This document shows, piece after piece, positions 26,511 through 34,461 of a stretch of 34,461 nucleotides of DNA. Source of the DNA: Eubacteriales bacterium (GTDB lineage Bacteria; Bacillota; Clostridia; Lachnospirales; Lachnospiraceae); assembly GCA_030527665.1 (NCBI GenBank), contig JAUNAK010000026.1, positions 1 through 34,461 of the forward strand. Reading direction: 5' to 3'. Numbering within the stretch: the first letter of the stretch is position 1; each line of letters starts with the position of its first letter. The translations under genes were made by a program, and so were the position numbers. The notes under the pieces are model-generated. The model had not been told where the DNA came from. It made no database searches and saw only the letters and a program-made list of their open reading frames with translations.

Positions 26511-26737
26511 TAGTGCCTGTTTCTTCTATATAAATGTAAATCTTCAAAAGGTTGTTTTTTCCTTTGTTCCCGAGGATTTCATAGGCATTCTTCCGCAGCC
26601 TGCAAGTCAAGCTCCGGGAGACCCGCGCCTGAGGAGCGGGAGTTATCTCCTGACCGATATAGATATGCAGCACCCGTACAGATCCAGCCGTGATCTGTAA
26701 TTTATCATATATAAATAGTAGAAAGGAATTTAATGCC
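26511..26737 (+). promoter_or_regulatory. Long leader of the second MATE gene
   Basis: The presumed 5' untranslated region has several possible stems: CAAAAGG/CCTTTG, CCCGC/GCGGG, GGGAG/CTCC and CAGATC/GATCTG near the ribosome site. The segment around 26610-26660 is much more GC-rich than its flanks. No T-run follows any stem, so there is no obvious attenuator. I recognise no known riboswitch. AGAAAGGA precedes the start codon. Confidence 0.35.
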
Positions 26738-28129
26738 ATGGAAAACACTGCAAAAATGAATCCTGCAGAGAATCCGCTTGGTACTGCCCCCATCCCGAAG
26801 CTGATGCTTCAGTTCGGCATACCGTCGGTTATCTCGATGCTTGTAAACTCCATCTATAACATTGTTGACCAGATCTTCATCGGTCAGCGTGTCGGCTATC
26901 TTGGCAATGCTGCCACCAACGTAACCTTCCCGTTCGTTACCATCGGTATGGCACTTGCCCTGATGATCTCCGTCGGTACCGCTGCCAATGTCGGTCTGAA
27001 CCTTGGTAAAAAAGACTATAAACGGGTAAACCTTACACTGGGCAACGGCTTCTGCCTGGCTCTTCTGGCCGGACTGCTTGTTCTGTTCTTCGGTGAGCTT
27101 TTCATGACACCGCTGCTCCGCCTGTTCGGAGCAACCGATCTGGTTCTTCCATATGCGCTTGCTTATGCACGTATCTATGTGGCAGGCCTTCCGTTTGTAA
27201 CTCTCAGTATCATGACCAGTGATGAGATCCGTGCCGACGGTAATCCGAGATTTTCCATGATCACCATGCTGGCCGGTGCGATCTTCAACGTTGTATTCGA
27301 CTATATATTCATCTTCCCGATGAATATGGGTGTGTCCGGTGCCGCCTGGGCAACCATTCTCGGTCAGTTCCTTACCATGGTACTGAACCTGGTATACTTC
27401 CGTCGTCTGAAGACCATGCAGTTTGAAGTCAAAAACATGCGTCTCGACAGCCGCACCGTAAAATCCATTCTGACTCTTGGTCTTTCCTCCTGCGCAACAC
27501 AGCTTGCCATGCTGGTTATGCAGATCGTAATGAACCAGCAGACCGTCAAATATGGTGCGATGTCCCGCTTTGGTGCAGAGATCCCGCTGACCGTATTCGG
27601 TATCGTAAACAAAGTCAATGCCATCATGATCTCCATTATCATGGGTATGACCGTCGGTACACAGCCGGTATACAGCTTCAACTATGGAGCACAGAAGTAT
27701 TCCCGAGTAAAACAGCTCTGCCGTTCTTCCATTATCGTAGGAACTGCTGTCGGAGTTGTCGGATGTATTATTCTGCAGTCCTTCCCGCAGCAGATCATCT
27801 CCATCTTCGGATCGGAAGATTCCCTGTACAATGAGTTCGCGGTTATGGCGCTTCGCAACATGACCTTCCTGATCTTCATTCTGGGTATTCAGATGACGGC
27901 AAACGTATACTTCCAGTCTATCGGAAAGCCGGGAAAAGCGCTTGTTATTTCCCTTTCCAGACAGCTGCTCTTCATGATCCCCTGTCTGCTGATCCTTCCG
28001 ATTTTCTTCAACGTACTGGGTGTTATGTGGTCCTTCCCGGTATCGGATATCTTCTCGGTTGCACTCTGCATTTTCCTGCTTGCCAAGGAAATGAAAGAAC
28101 TGAACCGTAAGATCGCAGAGACCGCATAA
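26738..28129 (+). CDS. MATE-family efflux transporter
   Basis: Multidrug and toxin extrusion family protein of 463 residues with about 12 membrane helices. The N terminus PKLMLQFGIPSVISMLVNSIYNIVDQIFIG is a standard MATE helix 1. SDEIRADGNPRFSM and MGMTVGTQPVYSFNYGAQKYSRVKQ mark the equivalent loops of the two halves. The ATG at 26738 follows AAAGGA and opens MENTAKMNPAENPLG; an out-of-frame ATG lies five bases before it. It is related to, but clearly distinct from, the MATE protein at 22.2 kb, so these are not recent duplicates. Substrate unknown. Confidence 0.92.
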   Translation: MENTAKMNPAENPLGTAPIPKLMLQFGIPSVISMLVNSIYNIVDQIFIGQRVGYLGNAATNVTFPFVTIGMALALMISVGTAANVGLNLGKKDYKRVNLTLGNGFCLALLAGLLVLFFGELFMTPLLRLFGATDLVLPYALAYARIYVAGLPFVTLSIMTSDEIRADGNPRFSMITMLAGAIFNVVFDYIFIFPMNMGVSGAAWATILGQFLTMVLNLVYFRRLKTMQFEVKNMRLDSRTVKSILTLGLSSCATQLAMLVMQIVMNQQTVKYGAMSRFGAEIPLTVFGIVNKVNAIMISIIMGMTVGTQPVYSFNYGAQKYSRVKQLCRSSIIVGTAVGVVGCIILQSFPQQIISIFGSEDSLYNEFAVMALRNMTFLIFILGIQMTANVYFQSIGKPGKALVISLSRQLLFMIPCLLILPIFFNVLGVMWSFPVSDIFSVALCIFLLAKEMKELNRKIAETA

Positions 28130-28189
28130 AAACAGGCGCACAAAGTTTTGTCTATTCGTACGAAGCTTTCTAAGAAAAGCGCGCATTAG

Positions 28190-28233
28190 AAAAGAGGCGA
28201 TGAAAAATGTTTCCATTTTTCATCGCCTCTTTT
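28190..28233 (+). terminator. Perfect terminator hairpin between MATE and folC
   Basis: AAAAGAGGCGATGAAAAATG pairs perfectly with CATTTTTCATCGCCTCTTTT across a four-base loop. The A and T arms make it suitable for both strands, serving the MATE gene and probably the convergent folC. Between it and folC lies an imperfect nested palindrome (TTCAGAGA...TCTCTGAA, 28258-28313). Confidence 0.9.
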
Positions 28234-28339
28234 GCACGAAAGTGTTTCTGCCGCATATTCAGAGAAATTCTTCTTACAGAATTTCTTCCTTTTCAATTGA
28301 CGTTATCTCTGAATTACAGAAATGCTTCCTTTCCAAAAA

Positions 28340-29650
28340 CTAAGCCAGATGCTTTCTGACTGCTCCCAGATAATACAGGGATCCAAATACGCAGACCACG
28401 CCTTCCGGTCCTGCTGCAGCGACAGCCTGATCCAGTGCCTCTTCAATACTGCAGCACGCCTCTGCTTCTGCCCCTCTCTCACGGAACCACTCTGCCAGAT
28501 CCTCTGCCGGAAGTGCACGGGGATTGGGCGGTGTCACGGTAAAATAGCGGGCTGCCAGATCCATGGTCTGTCCCATCATCCGGTCGTAGGCTTTATCCGC
28601 CAGAACTCCTGTCACAAAACAGATTCCGCCCTCCGGGAAATACCGCAGCAGGCTCTCCCGAAGTGCACGGGCTCCTTCTTCATTATGCCCGCCGTCAACG
28701 ATAATCGCGGGCTCTTTCTTCATCAGTTCAAAACGTCCCGGCCAGGATGCCTGCGCCAGTCCTTCCCGAATCTCTTCATCACTGATCTCCCAGCCTCTTC
28801 TCCGCATGCAGATGGCGCCGTTTACTGCCATCGCTGCGTTATTGATCTGGTAATTTCCCAGAAGGCCGATATGCAGATCGGTGAATGCTGCATCTCCGAT
28901 CGTCAGATCAAACACCTGTCCTTCCAGACTGAATTGCTTTGTACCTGCCGGAATGACCGCATCATGCAGAACCGCATGTTTTTCTGCACAGACTTCGGCA
29001 AAAACCGCACGAACACTTTCCGGCTGCGGATAGAGAACCACATCACAGCCCGCTTTGATAATGCCCGCCTTTTCCCCGGCGATCAGCTCCAGGGTATCTC
29101 CCAGCAGTTCCGTATGATCCCTGCTGATCGTGGTGATCATAGCGATTTCCGGATGATCGATGATATTGGTGGCATCCAGACGGCCGCCGAGACCGACTTC
29201 CAGCAGCACGATGTCGCAGCCCTGTTCCAGAAAATACAGAAATGCCACGGAACAGACGATCTCAAATTCCGTCGGCGCCGTCTTTCCCTCTTCCAGCATC
29301 TGCCGATATGCCTGATAAACCACTCCGGTCAGACGTCCCAGGTCATCCTCCGGAATATCCTCCCCGTTGACACGGATTCTCTCGGTAAAACGCTCCAATG
29401 CCGGAGACGTATAGATACCGGTCTTGTATCCGGCCGTCTTCAGGATCGATGCCATAAAGGCTACCGTTGATCCCTTTCCGTTCGTTCCGCCCACGTGCAC
29501 GTAATGGAGCTTTTTCTGCGGATCCCCCAGAAGATGCAGCAGATAGCGAATGCTGTCCAGTCCGAACATCGGCTCATCCCCTTCGACGATCGCAGCAGGA
29601 GAAAACTTCGGAATACTTTCAATAAAGGCCATTGCCTCGGAATATGTCAT
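28340..29650 (-). CDS. folC: Folylpolyglutamate synthase / dihydrofolate synthase
   Basis: ATP-dependent Mur-ligase-family enzyme of 436 residues that adds glutamate to folates (and in many bacteria to dihydropteroate). The P-loop HVGGTNGKGSTVAFMASIL is near residue 52-70. YTSPALERFTERIRVNG is the folate loop; VGLGGRLDATNII and TTISRDHTELLG are the Mur-ligase signatures; IVDGGHNEEGARAL starts the C-terminal domain. GAGG precedes the ATG at 29650 at somewhat long spacing. It is a single gene flanked by convergent and codirectional units, with no folate neighbours in the window. Confidence 0.94.
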   Translation of the reverse strand: MTYSEAMAFIESIPKFSPAAIVEGDEPMFGLDSIRYLLHLLGDPQKKLHYVHVGGTNGKGSTVAFMASILKTAGYKTGIYTSPALERFTERIRVNGEDIPEDDLGRLTGVVYQAYRQMLEEGKTAPTEFEIVCSVAFLYFLEQGCDIVLLEVGLGGRLDATNIIDHPEIAMITTISRDHTELLGDTLELIAGEKAGIIKAGCDVVLYPQPESVRAVFAEVCAEKHAVLHDAVIPAGTKQFSLEGQVFDLTIGDAAFTDLHIGLLGNYQINNAAMAVNGAICMRRRGWEISDEEIREGLAQASWPGRFELMKKEPAIIVDGGHNEEGARALRESLLRYFPEGGICFVTGVLADKAYDRMMGQTMDLAARYFTVTPPNPRALPAEDLAEWFRERGAEAEACCSIEEALDQAVAAAGPEGVVCVFGSLYYLGAVRKHLA

Positions 29651-29796
29651 TGTCTTTCATACCTCTTCGCTTTTTATTATCTGCAGCTGATCCATATCCT
29701 CACTGCTTTCCATGCAGCTGCGTCCGATACGGAAACCATCATCGGAAGACAACCTGGATACCTGTATTTTTCCTGCAGACTACTATCCCTCATGAT

Positions 29797-29835
29797 ACAA
29801 AAACATACCGCCTCGTGCAAGCACGAAGCGGTATG
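29797..29835 (-). terminator. Terminator after the uroporphyrinogen-decarboxylase-like genes
   Basis: On the minus strand CATACCGCTTCGTGC pairs with GCACGAGGCGGTATG (one G-T pair) and TTTTTGT follows. A further hairpin without a T-run, ACGGCAG/CTGCCGT, lies between it and the gene (29877-29903). Confidence 0.85.
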
Positions 29836-29920
29836 AATATACACGGTATACATATTGATCACTAAACATTCGTCACACGGCAGTCACCCTGCAGCTCTGC
29901 CGTATTTCGATACACGTTTA

Positions 29921-30973
29921 TTAGAACATGATATCGATCGGAAGTCTGGCATCATCCAGCTGCTCCTGTGTCCAGCCGAACTTCTCGGTGTTGATCATAT
30001 CGATCTTGTCCCAAAGGCTCTTGTAAACACCCGGGAATACAGATCCCGGACCGCCCTGTGCGATACACGGAATGAAGGACTTGTTGCCGCACTCTTCCAT
30101 GATCTTACGTGCAACAGCCTCATTGTTCTCCTCGGTCCAGCCGTCGAAGTCAACCAGATGGTTCTCGATACCGCCCATGAAGGTGATCTTGTCGCCGTAT
30201 TTGGAGATCAGATCCGGAATGTTATTGGTAGAGAAGGTTCCCTGCCATACATCGATTCCCATCTCGATCATAGCCGGAACCAGCGTAGCTGCGTAGCTGT
30301 CGGAATGGTGGAAAACATATTTTACTCCGTGATCCTTATAATATCCGTAGATCTCTTTGTACGGCTCTACAAAGAACTCCTCAAACATTGCTGCACTCAT
30401 GAAGGTACTCTTCTGGCTGCCCCAGTCGTCATGATGGAAGATCGCTTCCGGTTTCAGATGGGTACAAATGCCTTCTGCAAGCTCCAGCTCGAACTCGGTC
30501 AGCATCTTGATCAGATCATGATACTCATCCGGACACTCATACATAGCCATCAGTGCTTCCTCGATCTTGCACATATGGTGTGTCTGCTCAAACAGACCCG
30601 GTGCAACGAAGGTTGCCTGCATGATCTTATTGGCGTCAACAGAATCATACATGGACTTGCAGATGCCCCACTGCTCATCTGTGAATTTCAGAGAAGGAAC
30701 CTTTACATAATCCTGCCAGTGCTCGATATCCTTTACAAGCAGATGTGCATCATCCTGAACCGGGAAGCCGCCCGGTGTATTCTCCGGAAATGCATTATAG
30801 ATGCCCCATGCATTCGGGATTGCTTTCTCAACCGGTGTTCCCTTCGGTACCAGCGGACCGCTGAACATCAGGAACGGGTGGAACATCAGTTTCACGCCTT
30901 CATAGTTGTTTACAAAACGATCCGGTGTTCCGTGTTCGATAACCTGAATCATATTTTCTCTTGCATTTAACAT
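29921..30973 (-). CDS. Uroporphyrinogen-decarboxylase-superfamily protein (methyltransferase-like)
   Basis: A 350-residue TIM-barrel protein of the URO-D/MtaA superfamily. In Clostridia such stand-alone members are mostly methyltransferases acting between a corrinoid and a carrier or demethylating a methoxylated compound. The conserved pocket motifs FHHDDWGSQ (His180-Asp183) and FMGGIENHLVD are present. At the position where Zn-dependent members carry H-x-C-G, this protein has FHHSDSY (His222, His223, Asp225). The start at 30973 follows AAGGAGG; an upstream GTG-type start at 30994 is less likely. A paralogue lies directly upstream on the same strand, and no corrinoid protein gene is in the window, so the substrate is unknown. 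Confidence 0.85.
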   Translation of the reverse strand: MLNARENMIQVIEHGTPDRFVNNYEGVKLMFHPFLMFSGPLVPKGTPVEKAIPNAWGIYNAFPENTPGGFPVQDDAHLLVKDIEHWQDYVKVPSLKFTDEQWGICKSMYDSVDANKIMQATFVAPGLFEQTHHMCKIEEALMAMYECPDEYHDLIKMLTEFELELAEGICTHLKPEAIFHHDDWGSQKSTFMSAAMFEEFFVEPYKEIYGYYKDHGVKYVFHHSDSYAATLVPAMIEMGIDVWQGTFSTNNIPDLISKYGDKITFMGGIENHLVDFDGWTEENNEAVARKIMEECGNKSFIPCIAQGGPGSVFPGVYKSLWDKIDMINTEKFGWTQEQLDDARLPIDIMF

Positions 30974-31162
30974 ATGTTTTCCTCCTTCACACATATATCA
31001 TGTCAGATCGGAAACTATCCTCTATCTATCCCCCTCTGACAGAGTATCCTTGTTGATGTGATGCCGCACAGACATACATCTCCTAATGATATTGTAATCA
31101 ATGCACCGCCATATAAATATGTACCCAAAGCACAATCAAGTCTCGAGATTCATTTTAGTTTT

Positions 31163-31177
31163 TGTGCAGTCCGCACA
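31163..31177. promoter_or_regulatory. Operator-like palindrome between the two URO-D-like genes
   Basis: TGTGC-AGTCC-GCACA is an exact inverted repeat. On the minus strand it contains CTGCACAAAAAC, almost the same as a site in the divergent promoter region at 32359. It lies about 190 bases upstream of the downstream URO-D gene's start, in a 216-base gap without a gene; no clear -35/-10 pair was found there. Confidence 0.4.
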
Positions 31178-31189
31178 TATTCCGAGTAA

Positions 31190-32188
31190 TTAACTATTCT
31201 CTTTGATTGGATGCTCGATTGCGTACTGTCGTCCGTATTTTTTCAGTTCATCACGCCAGATTCCGTCGTTCCATTTCAGGAAACATTCTCCGTTCGGAAT
31301 TCCCGGGAAGAATCTTCCGGCCGGACAATAGGTATCCACCGCTCTTCGAACCTCCTGCCTTATCTCCTCCTCGGTAATATTCGATATATCGATCGCCGGA
31401 CCATCGATTCCGCCTACCATAGCCAGCTTTCCTTTTGTGACCTCCTGGATCTTCACGATATCATTCTGCGCGATCACGCCCTGCCAGATATCCACTCCGA
31501 TCTCTACCATATCCTCTACGATCGGCTGGCAGATGCAGTCGGCATGATGCATGTAGAGCATGCCGCATGCATGGATCGTATCGGCGATTTCCTTCTGCAG
31601 CGGCTTGATGATCTCCCGCCATACCCGGGGCGGAAGGAACACATTCTGCTTGGATCCCCAGTCATCATGATAGAAAATGATGTCCGGATGCAGTTTTTCG
31701 GCCACCAGCCGGATATAGGTGATCTTGTAATCTGCGATCACACGAAGCAGTGCCTTCATCTCATCGGGATTTTCCAGATAGGCGCAAAGTGCATCTTCGA
31801 TACCCATCAGAAAATGAGAACGTTCAAACAAACCGCCCGCACACATGAAGCCGACCATCTTCTCCCTCCGGTCTACGGAGGCTGTCACCTGTTCCGCAAG
31901 GCTCCAGTCCAGATGATCAAAGCCGGGAACCTTAACATATTCCTCCCATTTTTCAATATCCTTGATCACCTTGTTTTCATCGGTAATATGCGGGTGCTGT
32001 CCGGGTGCCCCCTCCTTCAGGATCCAGGAGACTCCCCAGGCATCTTTATGCGGCAGCCCGTCCGGCGGAATCAGACACTCCATCAGAAGTGGATCGGGAA
32101 CCAGTTCGATTGCCTCCATGATATCCCCGTAGAAATCCGGCTGCCGATGTTCGTAAATAGCCATTGCATTTTCCCGTAACGTCATCAT
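31190..32188 (-). CDS. Uroporphyrinogen-decarboxylase-superfamily protein (methyltransferase-like), paralogue
   Basis: A 332-residue relative of the downstream protein. It has the same core motifs YHDDWGSKQ (His174-Asp176), MHHADC (His214, His215, Asp217, Cys218) in place of H-x-C-G, IGVDIWQGVIAQN and MVGGIDG. The two share a layout from WEEYVKVPGF to the C terminus but differ in the N-terminal lid. The start at 32188 is chosen because GGAGG lies eight bases upstream; GTG at 32197 and ATG at 32185 are alternatives. A divergent PucR-type regulator is encoded 365 bases away. The pair plus regulator resembles O-demethylation gene sets of acetogenic Clostridia, which is an inference from layout only. 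Confidence 0.85.
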   Translation of the reverse strand: MMTLRENAMAIYEHRQPDFYGDIMEAIELVPDPLLMECLIPPDGLPHKDAWGVSWILKEGAPGQHPHITDENKVIKDIEKWEEYVKVPGFDHLDWSLAEQVTASVDRREKMVGFMCAGGLFERSHFLMGIEDALCAYLENPDEMKALLRVIADYKITYIRLVAEKLHPDIIFYHDDWGSKQNVFLPPRVWREIIKPLQKEIADTIHACGMLYMHHADCICQPIVEDMVEIGVDIWQGVIAQNDIVKIQEVTKGKLAMVGGIDGPAIDISNITEEEIRQEVRRAVDTYCPAGRFFPGIPNGECFLKWNDGIWRDELKKYGRQYAIEHPIKENS

Positions 32189-32358
32189 ACTCATCACCTC
32201 CGCACTGTGACCGTTTCTGGTTAACGCCCTGTTTCAACACTCACTTCACAACTGTCACCGTGCCCCCGACCGACAAGTTCAACAGATTTCAGAAGCCAGC
32301 TGATTTATTTTTTCCTATATTTAGAATACTATGAAACCCAGGCAGTCCCTATGTTCTC

Positions 32359-32468
32359 TCTGCACAAAAAAACAGAGAATTCTTGTATAGCACATTGTGT
32401 TTCTTTCGATTGCTCTTGATTCGAATCTGATTTATTATAGAAGAAACGAATTTATGCATTCTGCACAT
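32359..32468. promoter_or_regulatory. Repeated CTGCACA sites in the divergent URO-D/pucR region
   Basis: The 365-base gap between the divergent genes has TCTGCACA at 32359-32366 and TCTGCACAT at 32460-32468, about 101 bases apart, plus a small palindrome CACATTGTG at 32391-32399. The same CTGCACA core recurs upstream of the other URO-D gene. These are candidate binding sites for the PucR-type protein. The rest of the gap is AT-rich with no other gene. Confidence 0.4.
32410..32438 (+). promoter_or_regulatory. Candidate promoter of the PucR-type regulator gene
   Basis: TTGCTC (32410-32415) and TATTAT (32433-32438) are 17 bases apart, about 115 bases before the ATG. It lies between the two CTGCACA sites, which would suit autoregulation. 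The match is moderate. Confidence 0.4.
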
Positions 32469-32553
32469 AGAAAAGGGCTTTTTTTATTAAAAATCTAACA
32501 AATTGCCATTTTCTCACAGCATCAACTAATTTTACAGGACAGAAGGTGAAACA

Positions 32554-34014
32554 ATGAAATTAAGTATGTGGATGATTGCCAACCGGCTTTCTTCTCTGCT
32601 GGATATTCAGACGGATATTGCGCTTGATGCAAAACCGATCCTGAACAGTGCACGTATGGTATATGCGACCAACTGTGTACATGTCTATCAGGAAGGGGAT
32701 TATATTGTCTACGATGGAGAAGGTGACAAGATCCGTATTTTCAATCTGACAGTAAAAGAAGCTTTTGAGATCGTACAAGGTGTTTTTGATTATTATCAGG
32801 ATTGGGAAAGTCAGATCCTTGATGATATCCGCAGCCGCAATTTCCAGTCCATGACCGACCATTGTGACCTTGTTTTCCAGAATCCGATGCTGCTTATGAA
32901 TGCCAACTACCGCCTTCTCGCAATGAGCAAAGGATATCCGGCAGAAGAGATGGATGATGAATGGAATTATATCGCACAATATGGCTATTCATCCCTGAAC
33001 AGTATCCGTCAGTTACGGCAGGATACCTCCGTTGATTTTCTTCATGAAGGTCCACAGGCTTTCAATTTCCGGAATATCGCTTCCCTTGCTTTTTCCGGTA
33101 TTTCCTACAATCTGGTATTCAACGAAGTCACCTGCGGCAGAATGACACTCCTTGCCAAAAACCGTCCGCTGAACGGCGGTGATTATCAGCTTCTGCGCAT
33201 TCTGGCCCGCCATCTGGAACCGGTGCTGAGCATCGCTCCTTCCGGTGAACCGATCAGCTGCAATGCCCTGATCAATCTGATTCTCGGGAATCCTTACAGT
33301 GAACACGAACTGGAACTTCATCTCAGCTATAACCACTGGATTCCCGGTGAGCTGTATCAGGTTGCTGTAGTGGAGCCGGAATCGCTGGACGATCCCCAGC
33401 TGCTTCTGCCGCTTCTGATGCGTACCCTCAACCGGCAGTTTCCGGACAGTCTGTCCCTGATCAAGGACAACCACGTTATTCTCATGGCCAACCGGGAATT
33501 ATCAAAGGACACCCGCTTTCTGGAGCTGGTACCTGCACTCGGTACCCGAATCCGCCTGAAAACAGGGTTCAGCCTGCCATCCACGGATTATCACCAGGCA
33601 GCCCACCTGTATCAGCAGGCTGTTCATGCGATCCTTTACGGAAAACAGTTTGCTCCGCTGGATAATCTGTACCATTTTGAAACCTACAGCATTTACTACA
33701 TACTTGATACACCGCTTATGGAGGACAAACTGCAGGCATGTCATCCTGTGATCTGCAGACTCTGGGAACAGAAGCATCAGCATCATGATGAGCTTTACGA
33801 TACACTCCGGACCTATCTGGATAACGAACGTTCTCTGGCAAAAACCGCTGCCGTTCTGTTTACCCACCGAAACACCGTTCTGTATCGAATCAAAAAATGT
33901 CTGGATCTTCTGAACAATGACCTGGAAGACTGCAGTGTACGCTATTATATCCGTCTTTCCATGCATATTCTGGAAAACAGTGCAGGCATCGACCGGCAAA
34001 AAAACAGCCGCTGA
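32554..34014 (+). CDS. PucR-type transcriptional regulator
   Basis: A 486-residue regulator. The C-terminal 60 residues are the PucR helix-turn-helix: LRTYLDNERSLAKTAAVLFTHRNTVLYRIKKCLDLL, with the hallmark H-R-N-T-V-x-Y-R. A GGDEF-like middle region (about 250-400) contains FSLPSTDYHQAAHLYQQAVHAI, as in CdaR/PucR proteins. The N-terminal 230 residues form a sensor part without the classical purine-catabolism domain; I do not recognise its ligand. AGAAGGTG precedes the ATG. Its divergent orientation from the URO-D-like genes makes it their likely regulator. Confidence 0.88.
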   Translation: MKLSMWMIANRLSSLLDIQTDIALDAKPILNSARMVYATNCVHVYQEGDYIVYDGEGDKIRIFNLTVKEAFEIVQGVFDYYQDWESQILDDIRSRNFQSMTDHCDLVFQNPMLLMNANYRLLAMSKGYPAEEMDDEWNYIAQYGYSSLNSIRQLRQDTSVDFLHEGPQAFNFRNIASLAFSGISYNLVFNEVTCGRMTLLAKNRPLNGGDYQLLRILARHLEPVLSIAPSGEPISCNALINLILGNPYSEHELELHLSYNHWIPGELYQVAVVEPESLDDPQLLLPLLMRTLNRQFPDSLSLIKDNHVILMANRELSKDTRFLELVPALGTRIRLKTGFSLPSTDYHQAAHLYQQAVHAILYGKQFAPLDNLYHFETYSIYYILDTPLMEDKLQACHPVICRLWEQKHQHHDELYDTLRTYLDNERSLAKTAAVLFTHRNTVLYRIKKCLDLLNNDLEDCSVRYYIRLSMHILENSAGIDRQKNSR

Positions 34015-34151
34015 CAGCCGGTCCGGAACGTAGAATCCTTTTCTTCGCCGCGCCGAAATTTACGTTTATAAATCAGTGGCATAAAAAAACTTTGAACTGA
34101 TGCCGATTGGTTTGCTTCCGTACGTACCATCATTTGTTCTTAATGTAATCT

Positions 34152-34180
34152 TTGTATTTTATTAATCTTTATGTTATAAT
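34152..34180 (+). promoter_or_regulatory. Promoter of the gene at the right edge
   Basis: TTGTAT (34152-34157) and a perfect TATAAT (34175-34180) are 17 bases apart. A leader of about 75 bases follows, with a GAGA/TCTC stem and a competing ACCA/TGGT stem, then AAAGGAG before the ATG at 34266. Confidence 0.65.
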
Positions 34181-34265
34181 TTACAGTCAATCCAATTGCA
34201 CCCTCTATGTGCTATTGAGAGAACCATTGAATCTCTTCGGTGGTCCCGAAAGGAGTATTTACATT

Positions 34266-34461
34266 ATGAACAACGAGTATGATGACCGTTTTATAGATAC
34301 GGATACGAATATTCATGTGCCGGACTATGATCCGAATCTTGGAGCAGGACAGACGCCTTCACCGTCGGCAGACGGAAATCTGAATTATTACCAGCGCATG
34401 CAGCAAGGTTATAACAACGGCTATCCGCAGGACGGTTATAACAGCGACCGTCCGCAGGACA
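34266..34461 (+). CDS. Unidentified protein, N-terminal part only
   Basis: An open frame of 65 codons starts at 34266 with AAAGGAG upstream and runs off the window. The visible part is acidic and polar: MNNEYDDRFIDTDTNIHVPDY, then a Tyr/Asn/Gln/Gly-rich stretch with short repeats (QGYNNGYPQDGYNSDRPQD). There is no signal peptide in this part. Such low-complexity N termini often precede a membrane or zinc-ribbon domain in Gram-positive proteins, but nothing more can be said without the rest. Confidence 0.7.
   Translation, partial: MNNEYDDRFIDTDTNIHVPDYDPNLGAGQTPSPSADGNLNYYQRMQQGYNNGYPQDGYNSDRPQD

Noticed and set aside
26590-26660. A guanidine-I (ykkC) riboswitch upstream of the second MATE gene
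   Set aside because: Only a short CCGGGAGA-like stretch resembles it; the other conserved ykkC segments are missing.
26705-28216. A 503-codon minus-strand frame opposite the second MATE gene
   Set aside because: The translation is His/Asp/Gly-rich without recognisable domains and mirrors the hydrophobic codons of the MATE gene on the other strand.
28322-29470. A 382-codon plus-strand frame over folC
   Set aside because: folC has complete catalytic motifs on the opposite strand; the plus frame is Cys/His-rich noise.
30974-31189. A sigma-54 promoter upstream of the URO-D-like gene
   Set aside because: A TGGC...TGCA pair is present, but the spacing is too short for the -24/-12 consensus.

Overview
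The window looks like a chromosomal segment of a low-to-mid GC Gram-positive anaerobe of the class Clostridia, most likely a gut Lachnospiraceae. This rests on AGGAGG-type ribosome sites, sigma-A promoters (TTGACA/TATAAT-like), hairpin-plus-U terminators, a sortase, YesM/YesN and LytS-type two-component systems, MATE pumps, and a carboxyspermidine-type polyamine cluster. No rRNA, tRNA, CRISPR array, prophage or intact insertion sequence was seen. The species is not determined.

Layout. 1-3.5 kb: a YesM/YesN-type sensor kinase and AraC-type response regulator with their own promoter and terminator. 3.55-8.45 kb (minus): remnants of a toxin-antitoxin pair, a 1153-residue GH78 alpha-L-rhamnosidase and its AraC/cupin regulator, with a possible 35-codon ORF ahead of the regulator. 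8.7-9.6 kb: an EamA/DMT transporter. 9.8-13.9 kb (minus): a tightly coupled operon of two membrane LytS-like histidine kinases, a response regulator with a SARP-like output domain, and a sortase. The two kinases have lost complementary halves of the active site: one keeps the phospho-accepting His, the other the ATP-binding Asn. 14.06-14.43 kb: a probable structured RNA with its own promoter and terminator.

14.5-21.6 kb: a polyamine cluster: Orn/Lys/Arg decarboxylase (probably arginine decarboxylase), a spermidine synthase homologue, carboxy(nor)spermidine dehydrogenase and decarboxylase, agmatine deiminase and N-carbamoylputrescine amidase. Together they could convert arginine to agmatine, N-carbamoylputrescine, putrescine, carboxyspermidine and spermidine. 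SpeE looks redundant here, and no AdoMet decarboxylase is visible. A GC-rich palindromic repeat separates the first four genes from aguA/aguB.

21.65-28.2 kb: a MATE transporter with a remarkable leader (repeat cluster, strong promoter, and two terminator-like hairpins with the same apical architecture), a nitroreductase, an alanyl-tRNA editing protein, a second nitroreductase, and a second MATE transporter with a long leader. 28.3-29.65 kb: folC (minus). 29.9-34.0 kb: two uroporphyrinogen-decarboxylase-superfamily methyltransferase-like paralogues (minus), with a divergent PucR-type regulator. Copies of a CTGCACA motif lie in their promoter regions. The window ends inside an unidentified gene with a Tyr/Asn/Gln-rich N terminus.

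Assignments rest on reading the translations and motifs by eye. No database search, RNA folding program or alignment was run.
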